DNA of 64,000 bases from Calamus simplicifolius (GCA_900491605.1 UESW01001518.1:257115-321114), one strand, 5' to 3'; numbered from the stretch's first letter, positions 35,927 to 47,857 are shown. Numbers and translations: made by a program. The notes: generated by a model from the letters alone, not told the origin.

Positions 35927-37378
35927 CTACAATAAATGTAAAGTTCGTTAAGTATTTTGATTATGAAAAACTCCCACTAAATTAACAACCCTCAATGATA
36001 AAATCATATTAATTTAGTGAGCTAAGATCCATATTTATACTCAACTTTAAGTCACTTTGGCATGACGCTTAAAATTAAGTTTTTTAGGTAGGTAACTCTT
36101 ACCAATTGCAACTCATGCAACTCTTAGAAATTTATGGGATTATGACATCATATGTCTCGGCATGTTTAAATCCCATCTCATGCCATTAGGCCCAAAACCA
36201 TTTTGATAACCTAATTAAGTTAAACCATTTTTAAACATATGGGTAGCACCATTACCCATCTTGCCTCACTAATGTAACCCAATGTACTTCTACTTTGGTA
36301 GAACCTACATTAAGGTGATAAAAGCCTTGACAAGTGTTCAAATATGGATGGCATGTCAACTTAAGATTTTATATGAGGGATCTAGATAGATTAACAGATC
36401 TCATCATGCATTTAGTATCACATACTCATTGATATCATACATAGCATCACATACTTATGAAACATCATACATAGCATCTCATACATGTATGTAATAAACA
36501 TGTCATAGTATGACCTTATCAAGATTGATCTTCATAAGCCAATATGAAGATCAATGGTCAATCCTAGGTAATAATGAGCAACACCATAATGTCTACTTGA
36601 CCATCATCATGTGCATAGACACCTAGCTCCTCTATCACCATGGTTGGATTGCAGGATTTTAAATGGTTTGCTTTGTCTTCTTGCTTTATTACAATAAATA
36701 AACAAATACTACTAAAAGTAAAAGAAAAATTATAATGAAATAAAATAGCACGCAGGCCATATATATGATAATTACAACCCTTGTAAAAGAATAATAAAAA
36801 CCTGCCAATCATATTGGTCACAAGGCCATACCATGCACCATACAAAGCAAAGCAACACACCATGCAAAATATATCATGTTATCATATAGCATATACATAT
36901 TGCATTAAAGAAAATAGGCATATTTTTAAAACCAATTAAATTTACAAGGCGCTCTGATTAGGTAGTACTGCGGTTCCTAAAATTTGGAGATACAATAAAG
37001 TTTCATCCTAAAATTTGATTTTATTGATCTCATCAATAAATTTAAGGCTCACATCCGCACCACCATAAACAGCAATTGATAAATCCTTATTGATATGTGA
37101 ATTAATTCATGTATTAATCTAATTAAGACATCACCGAAATCATATATCAAGATATTAAACACTTTAATTGCAATATCTCATTCGGATTTTTAATCATATT
37201 AACGAATCCTTACAGAAACAGATTCATCAATTAACACCTTAGAAAACCTATTATCTATGTCGTTCGTGTAAACACTAATATCATATATATATACAAGAAC
37301 GCAAACCATGCCAAGATCATATACATCTCATACATACAATCAAACATGGCAGTTTCAATTTTTATGAAAATGCAAGAG
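35927..37378 (-). other. untranslated leader of copia C
   Basis: AT-rich DNA between the gag start and the primer-binding site, with no open frame of note. Such 1-1.5 kb leaders are common in plant copia elements. Confidence 0.7.
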
Positions 37379-37390
37379 GCTCTGATACCA
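37379..37390 (-). promoter_or_regulatory. primer-binding site of copia C
   Basis: Minus-strand TGGTATCAGAGC, complementary to the 3' end of initiator tRNA-Met, one base inside the 5' LTR. Confidence 0.92.
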
Positions 37391-37391
37391 C

Positions 37392-39046
37392 TGTTGGGTT
37401 ATGGAATGAAAAATCTCAATCTAATTGGAATAAAATTGCAGCGAAAACAAAATAAATTTATAACCCACCAAGAATCACATGCGTTTCATAAAAACTGAAA
37501 GAAGGATAAATAAAAATATTACCTTTTGTTATTACCTTTTGTTATTACCTTTTTAATCAGTATATAATCCTTCTGTTCTTGTGTTGGGTTTTCTCGGATC
37601 TTCAAAGGTGCTCCTTTCAGAAAGACGATCACCCTCTACAAGTATCCACACACAAACGGACACCAAAATGGTTTTGAATGCTAGTTCAACCATTCCATTT
37701 TTCACAAAAATGAACCCATATTTTCAACTCTCTATTTTTCCATCTTTAAGGCAAAAGATATGATGCTTTAAAAGCCCCAATCGAAGTGACCTTTTAAATG
37801 CCCCAATCGACGTGACCTTTCAAATGCCCCAATCGACGTTACCTTTCAAATGCCCCACAGATTCTAAAACATATATATCGAACATATATACAAGCCTGCT
37901 AGGAATTTTGGTTAACTAAGATTTTAATTGATATTTATTTAAAACTCTTTTAAATAATAATAATTTAAATCCTTTCCTTACAAAATAAGGAATATATATT
38001 TTTAACCAAAAAAAACTTTATGGATTATTTCCTTATCCAATAAGAAAATGTAACAATTTAATTACTTGTCATAATTTAAATTACGAATTTAAATTTTCTC
38101 AAAATTAAACTTGAATCTAAATGACAACTAATTATTATTTGTAATTTAAAATAATCTCATCATTTTAAATTATATAGAGAGTAACAAATCGTAACCATTA
38201 TTGTCCGTTCTTAGTGTGCGACCCTATAGGTTCAATTAACGTTGGCAGTAGGTCTAAATCACATTTTGAACCTACAAGTCATAAGCGGCCTCTAGCAAGA
38301 CATTATGACTACCCAAATTAAATGAAAAGCTCATGTTCCGAGACAACCTTAAAGTAGCTATTAACATAATCCTTTTGTCACATGATATCTTGGTAGAATA
38401 TAAGGCATAGATAAAGTCAACCTTATATCTCTCTATCTTTAATTTTTCAAAACTCAATTAGATTGACTAAACAAATGATATTGATCTCCATCAATTCATT
38501 TGAGCATGGCCATGCATTTCTCAGTCTCAATCATCGAGGGGCCTAGAGATATCTCTCTTATAATAAGAGGGACAAATTCCATCTTAATCACTCACATCTC
38601 ACTACATGATTCTTATTATGTTCAATCATAATCTTTATAATCATCCGGTTAAAGACAACGTTTGATTATGTCAAAACATAATATTCCTATTGAGAACTAT
38701 GGCAATCTCAGGTCTAAGGATTTAATGACACAACTACTAGAGATTAACTTATGACTTTGATCCATGTATTAATGGTCTTGTCCAATATTTGTTCTCAACA
38801 AATACATATAAATTTGATTTGTATCTCATACACATATTCATCTCATGAATATCAATCAAATTTCATACTAATCTTAATTTATTGTTATTCCCACAACAAT
38901 AACCGATTAGAGACATTTAGAATAATTCATAATATTATTCAAGGACATTATTATATAATAAACATGCAAATTATGATAATAGTAAATGTTCATAAATATT
39001 CAAAATACCATGTTCATACAGTAGGCCTAGGGCACTATTACTAACG
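37392..39046 (-). repeat. 5' LTR of copia C
   Basis: It starts TGTTGGGTTATGG and ends TACTAACG (plus-strand view). The terminal A of the expected CTAACA has become G, so the canonical CA end is lost on this copy. The rest aligns with the 3' LTR. Confidence 0.92.
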
Positions 39047-39358
39047 TTCGCAAAGGTAAAGTACCTTAGTGAAATTCGATATGATCAAATCTTTAGCATA
39101 AAATAGTTTTATGCTTTTTCTTTCTAACTTTTTGATATCATTTACATGCACTATTATTATGTAAGTTTCTGATGTAGGTAGGTAGATAAATCGATTTGAT
39201 TAATTTATCATTATTTTTGCCATTTTATTTAAAAAAGTTATTATGTAAAATAGATTGCATAAATCTGCCTGCATAGGTTTTCTAACAATTACCCTCTCAA
39301 TGTCATCCTAGTGTTTTGCCTAGAGTCGGTCATGTGTTTGTCCCTAAGGTCAAACTAG

Positions 39359-39370
39359 GCTCTGATACCA
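39359..39370 (-). promoter_or_regulatory. primer-binding site of gypsy A
   Basis: Minus-strand TGGTATCAGAGC, 7 bp inside the 5' LTR boundary at 39378. It fixes the orientation of element A and proves that the block at 39378-40888 is its 5' LTR. Confidence 0.88.
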
Positions 39371-39377
39371 CTTAAGA

Positions 39378-40888
39378 TGTCACGCCCCAGACCCGATAGT
39401 AATGGATCTATGGGTGGTAACCTACCGCATGCCTGACATGCAAGGCGTTCAATGACATAACAAATAATATAAGGAGAGAATAATAATTATATATCATTTA
39501 AAAGTCAATAACATTTCTAATACAAGCTATAACAAAGTTTTGGACTACATACTAAATTACACAAAATCACTGTCTAAGGCTATAGCAAAATTTGGATCTA
39601 AGTTACATTGATAGAAGCTCCAACTACCCTATATCCCCTTGCTTCGGTTTTGTAGCTCTGAAATTTATTATGAGATTTAAATGAGCTCACATTCAGTAAG
39701 TAAGCCTAATATAGTGTAGTCATTTCAAGTTTGACAAAATTAGGTTTTCATATATAAAAACACATGTCAAGCTTCCATAATTTAAATATATTTTATCATG
39801 TTATCAAATTATGCATATCATATGCTCAAAATAATTTTGGAAGCAGATATTATGTAATATTTTAAAATACTTTTTCAAATCAAATCCATTGTACCACTAT
39901 AAATAACATGTAAATTCAATTTTATACCAATGTCACATGGTCATCCACTACATCCATGTAAACAAAATACCCCAAAGGTGTATCCTCCCTAAACATCTCA
40001 TAAGGAGGCAAGATCCTAGCACTAGTGTCATACCACATGTTATATCCTATCACAGCACACCCTAGGAGTGTGTGTTCTCCACATATATCTCGTGTAGGTG
40101 AGTGCCAGAGTCAAGTAGCATATCATACCATATTCTATCACAACACATCCTAGGGATGTGTGTTCTCTACATATTCCGCCTATCGATGTGGGTTTCAAAG
40201 TCATGTAACATATCATGTCATATCATGTCAGTCATAGTGGACCGTGGTGGCACATATTACCATAGGTACAAAGTATCATTTTTATGTCATATTTCCAAGA
40301 CAGCATGTATTGTTGCAAAAGCATAACAACATGCTTTATATATACAGTAGTTTAAATATATCAAAATACACATATACACTTGTATAAAAATTTTTGATGT
40401 GCCAATTAGTTTGCAAAAATTGGTAATTTCAAATATCACGTTCAATAATCAATTGCATGTGTAGGTATCAAATAATTTGCACAATTTAACATTCGCAAAA
40501 CGATCATGTTCAACTATCATTTGTATATAAGGGTACCAAATAATTTTGTAAAAATTAACAATATCAAGTAACAATGTAAAATAGTCATTTGCATGTTTAG
40601 AATACCAAATCTATTTCTCATTTTTTCTAACATTACTATACATATGTTAATACATCATTAACTATAATTTGCATATTTAGTAATTTATGAAAATCAAAAT
40701 AATTGGCTTACTTATCTTCAAACACTAATCCAAGGATGCAAATCAGCTATTTGGGCTCCTGAATACCTACAACATAATTTTTTAATATTTTAATCTCCAA
40801 AATCAAGATGCCAAAATTATTCCTAAACTCTACCTAGTCTAATCCTGAACCCAACTTTGGGCTTCAATATCTCCAAATACATCAGCTC
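39378..40888 (-). repeat. truncated 5' LTR of gypsy A
   Basis: It starts TGTCACGCCCCAGACCC and aligns with 14346-14856 plus 16462-17450 of the 3' LTR. Similarity stops after CAAATACATCAGCTC at about 40888. The promoter-bearing outer part (counterpart of 17450-18556) is missing. Confidence 0.85.
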
Positions 40889-40985
40889 AAACAAGGAAAT
40901 AAACATTTGGAAAAGACTTTGTACACCGCATCCGATGCAGTAAGTCCTACGTGGGCTATACCGTTCCTTTTTACTGGTCCACATG
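40889..40985. other. short orphan segment between two LTRs
   Basis: 97 bp that match neither the gypsy A LTR nor the element D LTR by eye. I recognise no gene or element end in it. It is the immediate left flank of element D. Confidence 0.5.
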
Positions 40986-42702
40986 TGTTGGCCCAGATGG
41001 CAACCCAAGAGGAGGGGGGTGAATTGGGTTCTTAAAATTTAAGACTTTTTAACTTTAATTGATTAGTTAGCAAGATGTGCAAGTGAGAGGCTAACTAAAA
41101 TTAAACACAAGCAAATAAAGAGAGATAGAGATAGAGAAAATAAGGCACGGCAAACACAAGATAATTTTATAGTGGTTCGGCGCAACCAGCACCTACGTCC
41201 ACTCCCAAGATTCACTTGGGTCCACACTATAATCTCTCTAGATTACAGCCGAGTTGTTTTCCAAGCTCACAACTCAAACTTGTTGTTTTACCGGGTGCAC
41301 AACGAACCCAGCTGGTTTTAACTCGGGCTTACCAGCACAAAACCCTACACGTTGTTTTTCACGGGCTCACAACTAACCCAACACAAGCACTCCGGCTTGC
41401 AACGAGGTATACCAACCTCCACTGATTCAATCCACTGATTGAATCAGCAAACAAATAGAATAGAAGTGTTTGAACAATAATGTGCTCCCCTTGAGCAAAT
41501 ATACAAATGAAGTACAAAATAAAAGGTTAGAAAAGCCTGATAGTATTGCAGATGGTAGATGCTTGGGCTTTCTCCCTTCTTCTCTTTAACTCCTCTAGAA
41601 GTGTTGAATCACGCCTCAGCAAGATTCTTGACCGTTGAAGACTTTGGAGTTGAGATGAAGCTTTTTCTCTTTTGAAAATCCTCCGATTTGACCTTTGAAA
41701 TGCTTGTGGATTTTCTTTGACTCTTGTGGATTGATGAAAGGAGCAGACGAAACTTTCTCTTGGATTTCACTCCTTTTGAATCACTCTCCTTTGAGCTAAA
41801 TGATTTTTCCAATATGCTCTGTTTTTCCCTCTTTTCAAATGATATTCTTTTCTCTCTTTTTGATTTTCTCTGGGTTATTTTGATTTGAAAAGAGCTCCTC
41901 TATTTATAGAATCTGCAAAAATATATCCGTTAGAGACAAGGAAAAATAGCCGTTATTCAAAAATCTTACCGTTGGGGCTGATGTGTCATCGTTAAAAATC
42001 GCGCCCAGATTTCGTGGAGTCGACTCGAGCTTTGTGGGAGTCGGCTCGAGGTCGATTACCAAAAATAGAAACATTTTAAGCATTGAAGGGTCGACTCGCG
42101 AAAACAGAAGTGTCGGCTCCTGAAAGTCGGGAGTCGACTCGAGGAAAATGGGGAGTCGACTCGAGAAGTGCTCAAAAAACATGGGTTCTGTTGTTTGAGC
42201 GGAGTCGGCTCGCACAGACAGGAGTCGGCTCGCAAGAAGTCAGGGGTCGACTCTTGAAAAACCAAGGGTCGACTCGAGAAACTCAGCAATTTGGGGAGTC
42301 GACTCGGAAACCCTTGAGTCGGCTCGGGACCGATACAAAAATCAGAAAAATGTTCTGATTGACTTTAAAACTTGTCCCAATTAAATTTAAAATATAAATT
42401 TGACTTGAATACATTAAATATGACGTTTATCATGGATTCAAGACATGTTTCAAGAATTCATCGATTGAATTATAATGTGTAAAAATTCCTTTTTGAAATC
42501 TTTTAAGCATAGAACTTGAAACTCCTTTTTCTAATAGATTCAAAACTCATTTGATATAACCATTGATAGTTCATTCTTTCAATTTGAATAAGCTCAAGGT
42601 TTTTGATAAATAAACACATTGTTTCTTTAAGGTACTCATGGCTTTTGGAAATCATCAAAATCAATAAAGTTGGGGCAATTATGTTTCAATAATTTCTCAA
42701 CA
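40986..42702 (-). repeat. 3' LTR of SIRE-type D (1.7 kb)
   Basis: It starts TGTTGGCCCAGATGG and ends TTTCTCAACA (plus-strand view), next to the polypurine tract. A minus-strand TATAAATA box is at 41901-41908. The region above the box (42019-42325) carries the palindromic array. 41443-42702 aligns with 49790-51050. Confidence 0.88.
42017..42330. repeat. 12-unit GAGTCGACTC palindrome array, 3' LTR of D
   Basis: Cores GTCGAC or GTCGGC start at 42019, 42040, 42090, 42112, 42133, 42155, 42204, 42224, 42246, 42268, 42298 and 42318. Eight of the 11 steps are 20 to 22 bp; the others are 49, 50 and 30. The ideal unit CGAGTCGACTCG equals its reverse complement. The nearest unit is 111 bp upstream of the TATA box. 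Confidence 0.9.
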
Positions 42703-43235
42703 ATCTCCCCCTTTTTGATGATGACAAAAACATTGAGTATATGCATTATAAAATTAAAAAAATTTGTGATTCCAAAATCAACTACTGTGTTCATGGAAAG
42801 GCTCCCCCTCAATGAGGTAGCTCCCCCTATGAACCTTAATTTTATAAATCATTCAAAAATTTTCAAAATCAGAAACTTAAGCATTTCCTGCATGAAATTC
42901 AATTTATCTCTTCCCCTTATGCTCTTCCTCTTTCAAAATTAAACTTTTGATTGAATTGAAGGCAAGGCATATACGATTGAATAAAAACTCTCCCCCTTTT
43001 TTGTAATCAACAAAAAGGTTAGGAAGTTTAATACCAATAACATTCTTTATCTTTTTCTATTTAACTTATCAATTGAAGATAATCATTCAAAGTATTCAAG
43101 GAGATTCATAATTGAAATAGACAAAAGTATGCATCAACTTTCTCATTACTTCAAAATGAAAGTACATGAAAATGTAAACTTGCTCATTGCATTGAAAGTA
43201 AATTTGATTACATCAAAAAGAGATTACATGAAAAC
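42703..43235 (-). promoter_or_regulatory. polypurine tract of D and nearby GGGGGAG tracts
   Basis: The tract next to the LTR reads AAAAAGGGGGAGAT on the minus strand (42703-42716). Further AGGGGGAG tracts occur near 42803, 42823 and 42991. No ORF is recognised in this stretch. Only the LTR-proximal tract is expected to prime plus-strand synthesis at the LTR edge; the others may be auxiliary or decayed. Confidence 0.65.
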
Positions 43236-44648
43236 TTAAAAATTTCTTCTAGTAATTCTAGTCAAGTGATCTACAATCTGCTTCATCCCTTCACATTGAA
43301 GTCTAACATAGTCTTTGAGTTTTTCATCAACAAAAGTACAAGCAGATGTAATTTTATCTTGAAGCTCAGCGTTGCATTGGGAGTATGTCTCCGAGTCACC
43401 GCAGATGTCCTTAAGTTCTCCAAAGATATTCTTTAAATTTTTACTTAAGGAACTGGAAGATGAACTGAGAGTAGACTCAATCGATGCAACTCGATCACTG
43501 AGAGAATATAAGGCTTCTTTTAAATTCATATACTTTTCATTAAATTCTTCTTTCAGTCTTTTCATGATCACTTATTTCAGATTTGAATAATGACCGAAGC
43601 TGATCTAACTGTGTATCAGAAAAGCTACCAGATGAAATGTGGAAGACTGAGCAGGAGCAACAGTAGGAGCAGGGGTAGAATCAGAAGTAGGAGCAGGAAC
43701 AGACTCTGGAACAGACGAGCACTGAGGAGGCTCAGGTGATGAATGTCTCAAGGAAGGTCTGGGTGCCTCTGCATCTAAGTCTCTGTCCTCAGAACATTCT
43801 TTCTCTCCCAACTTTCATTTTTCTTAACAAACCCCATGCGATGAATGGTAGCCAAAGTATAATAATCTGTATGTCTTAACTCCTTCTTTGGCTCACAATC
43901 ACTGAACACAATCCCTTGGCTTGAAATAATTTAGTTAAAACCATGCCATAGGGCAAACTAGATTTCTTTTTCCTGCCACAATCTGCATATACCAAATTAT
44001 CATCCTAGGTAGATTGATGGGTTTCCCAGAAACAACAGCATCCATAACAAAAATATCTCGCTCAGAAACATAGTCGAATCTGCCGGTCTTGGGAAACAAA
44101 ATCCTGCTGCAAATGTTGTGAAGAAGTCTTAATTCCAAAGGCAGTTGACTAGCAAAACTTCTTCAAATCCTTCAAAATTTCTGTTCATAGCCTAGTGAGG
44201 GCTGGAGATCTATCTTCTGGGGCAAATGTAGATGGTCCAGACAAGGGTAATTTCAATAATCTAGAATAGAGGATGTAATGTTCAGACCAATGCCTCTAAC
44301 CTTGCTTACTAAGCCATCATCTCCTCTAGACAAATTCTTGTAAAACTCTTTAACAAGAGCAGGGTAGGTGGGACAGTCCAATGAACAAATATACTCAAAT
44401 CCCATCTCAATTAGTTGTCTACCAATGATGAATCCTTCATTCTCAAACAATTCAAAATCAACCTTTCTTCCTGTGGTACAATTCTACTGGCTAGAAGATC
44501 TACCTGAGGAGTAGGAGCTGGAGCAGGAGGATCACTAGCAGAAGGGGTGAAGGAGAATCCGGGACGGCTCGCGGACGGGTCGTCGAACGGTCCTCTTTCT
44601 CTTCAAACCGGCGCCACTCGAGCTAGCTCCTCGGGTTTTGGGTGCCAT
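43236..44648 (-). pseudogene. extra ORF of D: plant-transposon-protein-like domain plus coiled coil (frameshifted)
   Basis: The likely start is the minus-strand ATG at 44648 (MAPKTRGASSSG, then a basic RKRTVRRPVRE stretch that could be a nuclear signal). Frames at 44253-44450 (GFEYICSLDCPTYPALVKEF, then FYKNLSRGDDG, then VRGIGLNITSSILDY) and 43935-44138 (ELRLLHNICSRILFPKTGRF, then YVSERDIFVMDAV and GKPINLPRMI) resemble the putative plant transposon protein family (I recall PF20167). A Pro/Ser-rich linker follows (43605-43811), then a coiled-coil frame (43236-43571). Several frameshifts break it. The function of the family is unknown. Its place between pol and the 3' LTR is that of the env-like ORF of SIRE elements. 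Confidence 0.65.
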
Positions 44649-44745
44649 TGATCTTGAAGGATTGTTAATCAAAGGTTATTTGAGGTTTGGAGGGTTTTGG
44701 GAAAGTTTTGGAGAGGATTTGGAAAGATTGGAAAATGAAATGTCC

Positions 44746-44935
44746 GTCGGGTCGACTCGTGCCCTAAATAAGACTGGGACCACGTCGAGTCGACTCGCGC
44801 AAAGTGTGGAGTCGGCTCCCGACTAGTCACAGAGCACGGACACGATCTCGAGTCGACTCGCTCAGAGGAGGGTCGACTCCTGAGTTTCAGCAGAAACTCG
44901 AGTCGACTCCGATACTCTCGAGTCGGCTCCCAGAC
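44746..44935. repeat. 7-unit GAGTCGACTC palindrome array upstream of the extra ORF of D
   Basis: Cores start at 44751, 44789, 44811, 44852, 44872, 44902 and 44922 (steps 38, 22, 41, 20, 30, 20). The motif is the same as in the LTR arrays, but the flanking sequence is different. It lies about 100 bp upstream of the extra ORF's ATG at 44648, between that ORF and the end of pol at 45117. Confidence 0.88.
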
Positions 44936-45116
44936 ATTTCAGAGAAAAAATAGATTAAGATTCAGAGAATCCGAATGAGTCCGGAATTTGATCTTTGAGT
45001 ATGATTAAAAATCATGGACTTTGAGAGATCAAATTGATATGAGTTCTAGATAAATTTCCTTAAGATTTTGAGAATTTGAAAGAATTCTAGATATATTTCC
45101 TTAGAGGTTTCAAAAT

Positions 45117-45521
45117 TTATTCAAAAGGATTACAAATTCCTAACTCTCCTCTAAGATAACAAAATCTTTCTTCATTTAAAGGTTTAGTGAATATGTCAGC
45201 TAATTGTTCTTCAGTGTTTACATAATCTAAACAAATTTCATCATTAGCTACATGTTCCCTTATAAAATGATATCTAATTTCTATGTGTTTTGTTCTTGAG
45301 TGTTGAATTGGATTTTTAGTTAAGTTGATTGCGCTAGTGTTATCACATCTTATGGGTGTTTTATCAAGTGTGATACCATAGTCTTCAAGTTGTCGCTTAA
45401 TCCATAGGATTTGCGCACAGCAACTTCCAGCTGCTACATATTCAGCTTCAGTAGTTGATAATGCAACTGAATTTTGCTTTTTGCTAAACCATGTGATTAA
45501 GTTACTCCTAAGAATTGGCAT
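45117..45521 (-). pseudogene. element D RNase H
   Basis: It encodes WFSKKQNSVALSTTEAEYVA, then CDNTSAINLTKNP, HIEIRYHFIREHV and ADIFTKPL, the full set of copia RNase H signatures, ending with a stop at 45117. Its link to RT is broken by a shift at about 45515. Confidence 0.9.
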
Positions 45522-46553
45522 GCACCACTTGTGCTTTTTCTATCTAATTTACATCCAGCATAATCAGAATCTGAATATGCAATTAGGTTTAATGTGGAGT
45601 CTCTAGAATACCATAAACCTACATTTTTAGTTCCATTTAGATATCTTAAAATTCTTTTAACAGCTATTAAATGTGATTCTTTAGGTTCAGATTGAAATCT
45701 AGCACATAAACATACTGAAAACATAATATCTGGTCTACTTGCTGTTAAATAAAGAAGGGATCCGATTATACCTCGATAATACTTTTGATCAACCTTTTTA
45801 CCTTCTTCATCTTTGTCCAGCTTGCATGAAGGACTCATTGGAGTTCCGAGGGGTTTCATTGTTTCCATACCAAACTTTTTGAGTAGTTCTCTTGTGTATT
45901 TGGTTTGGTTGATAAAGATTCCCTCTTTGCTTTGTTTGATCTGGAGTCCAAGGAAGAAGTTGAGTTCTCCCATCATGCTCATCTCGAATTCTCCCTGCAT
46001 CAACTTTGCAAATTCTTGACAAAGAGAATCGTTAGTAGCACCAAAAATAATGTCATCTACGTATATTTGTACTACAAGTAAATCTTTACTTTTTCTTTTC
46101 AAAAACAAAGTTTTATCAACATTTCCTCTTGTAAAATCATTTTCTATTAAGAATTTACTTAACCTATCATACCAAGCTCTAGGTGCTTGTTTCAAACCAT
46201 ATAAAGCTTTGTGCAATTTAAAAACGTGATTTGAAAATTCGTGATCTTCAAAACCTGGTGGTTGTTCTACATAAACTTCTTCATTAATAAATCCATTTAA
46301 AAATGCGCTTTTTACATCCATTTGAAATAAGTTAATTCATATGACATGCAAATGCAAGTAATAGCCTAATGGCTTCTAATCTAGCTACAGGTGCAAAGGT
46401 TTCATCAAAATCAATACCTTCCTCTTGATTATATCCTTTAGCAACCAATCTAGCTTTGTTTCTAATTACAATGCCATTTTCATCTAGTTTATTTCTATAA
46501 ATCCATTTTGATCCTATTACTGAATGATTTTTAGGTCTTTCAACTAAGTCCAA
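45497..46553 (-). pseudogene. element D reverse transcriptase
   Basis: The frame 46332-46553 has SKWIYRNKLDENG, KARLVAKGYNQ and DFDETFAPVARLEA. After a shift near 46330, 45497-46321 continues with KSAFLNGFINEEVYVEQPPG, YGLKQAPRAW and the catalytic YVDD in IYVDDIIFG, then ASRPDIMFSVCLCARFQ. A complete copia RT in two frames. Confidence 0.9.
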
Positions 46554-47857
46554 ACATTATTTCTTGTAAATTGATTTAGTTCTTCTTGCATTGCTAACAT
46601 CCAATTATTATCTTTTTCAGCTTCTTCTATAGTTTTAGGTTCAATTTGTGATACAAATGCAAGATGATTACTAATATTTCTCATGTATGATCTAGTTCTT
46701 ATTCCTTGAGATGGATCGCCTATAATCAATTCCTTGGGATGACTATGAGCATATCTCCAGTCTCTTGGAAGATCTATATCATTATGATCAATATTGACAT
46801 CATCGTCCTTATGTGAATCATCATCTTTAGCTTCTTGTTCATGATCAGAAGATACTTCAATATTAAGTTTTTCAAGATCTTTTTCAATTATGTTTGTATC
46901 TTCCTCATCATCAATCTTTTCAGATCCAGTTGCTAAAGATTCATCAAAAACTACATGAATGGATTCTTCAACTACTAAGGTTTTCTTGTTAAAGATTCTA
47001 TATGCCTTACTAGTTGTTGAATAACCTAGAAAAATTCCTTCATCAGATTTAGCATCAAATTTTCCTAAGTTGTTTTTACCATTATTATGAATGAAACATT
47101 TACATCCAAATGCATGAAAGTATTTTATATTTGGTTTTCTTTCATTCCATAATTCATAAGGTGTTTTCTTTAATATTGGTCTTATTAAAGCTCTATTTAA
47201 GATGTAACATGCTGTGTTAATTGCTTCCGCCCAAAAATACTTTGGTAAGTTGCTTTCGCATAGCATGGTACGGGCCATGTCTTCTAGAGTCCTATTTTTT
47301 CTTTCAACTACACCATTTTGCTGTGGAGTCCTAGGGGCTGAAAAATTATGATTAATTCCATTTTCAGTGCAGAAATTTTCAAATAAGTGATTTTCAAATT
47401 CTGTTCCATGATCACTTCTTAGAGATACTATAGTAGTGTTTTTCTCATTTGTGACTTTCTTGAAGAATTTCAGGAATATCGAGAAAGTCTCATCTTTGTG
47501 AGCTAAAAACATTACCCAAGTATATCTAGAATAATCATCTACAATCACTAGACCATATTTCTTTCCTCCTAGACTTGTGGTTCTAGTTGGTCCGAAAAGA
47601 TCCATGTGAAGTAGCTCTAAAGCCCTAGAAGTTGAAACAATGTTTTTAGATTTGAAAGAACTTCTAGTTTGTTTTCCAAATTGACATGCATCACATATTT
47701 TATTATTTTCAAAATCTAGTTTAGGTAATCCTTTAACTAAATCCATTTTAATTAGTTTTGAAATAAGGTGTGTGCTTGCATGACCTAATCTACGATGCCA
47801 CAACCAACTAATTTCATTTATGTTAGCATTGTCAGCAATTAAGCAATGATCACTCAA
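46544..47857 (-). pseudogene. element D integrase
   Basis: The 437-codon frame holds the HHCC finger (WLWHRRLGHAS, CDACQFGK), the DDE core (HMDLFGP, then SLRSDHGTEFEN and VVERKNRTLEDMARTM) and the C-terminal KPNIKYFHAFGCKCF and EGIFLGYSTTSKAYRIFN. An acidic linker with EDTNIIEKDLEK and SHKDDDVNIDHND leads to RT. The frame ends at a shift near 46550. Confidence 0.9.

Larger units (their letters stand above)
30302..39046 (-). mobile_element. complete Ty1/copia retrotransposon C
   Basis: Two LTRs (3': 30302-31950; 5': 37392-39046) flank gag and pol in the copia order (protease, integrase, RT, RNase H). TTCGC at 30297-30301 and 39047-39051 is a 5-bp target duplication within solo LTR B. A tRNA-Met-type primer-binding site is at 37379-37390 and a polypurine tract (AAGTGGGAGATT, minus) at 31951-31962. 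The LTRs look very similar by eye (1649 and 1655 bp), so the insertion is comparatively young. Several one-base shifts break the coding region. Confidence 0.93.
28623..39287 (+). mobile_element. solo copia-type LTR B, split by element C
   Basis: The left part (28623-30301) starts TGTTGGAAATGTG and the right part (39052-39287) ends TTTTCTAACA; together about 1.9 kb. ATTAC at 28618-28622 and again at 39288-39292 is a perfect 5-bp target duplication. A plus-strand TATATAAG lies near 29935. No internal region or second LTR exists, so it is a solo LTR left by LTR-LTR recombination. It sits between the gag start and the primer-binding site of gypsy A. Confidence 0.85.
14346..40888 (-). mobile_element. 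Ty3/gypsy LTR retrotransposon A, decayed host of nested insertions
   Basis: The element reads on the minus strand: truncated 5' LTR (39378-40888), a tRNA-Met-type primer-binding site (39359-39370), gag, protease, RT, RNase H, integrase, a purine-rich tract, then the 3' LTR (14346-18556). The gypsy order, with integrase after RNase H, is clear from the fragments. Five later insertions interrupt it: a copia LTR (14857-16461), a CACTA element (19195-21500), a gypsy LTR (22964-26147), solo LTR B (28623-39287) and copia C inside B. The 5' LTR is cut at 40888, so no outer target duplication can be scored. Stops and frameshifts throughout show it is inactive. Confidence 0.85.

Noticed and set aside
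42017..42330. regular short repeats with spacers, CRISPR-like at first sight
   Set aside because: Units are 10-12 bp degenerate palindromes with about 10-bp spacers inside a plant LTR; CRISPR arrays do not occur in such a context.
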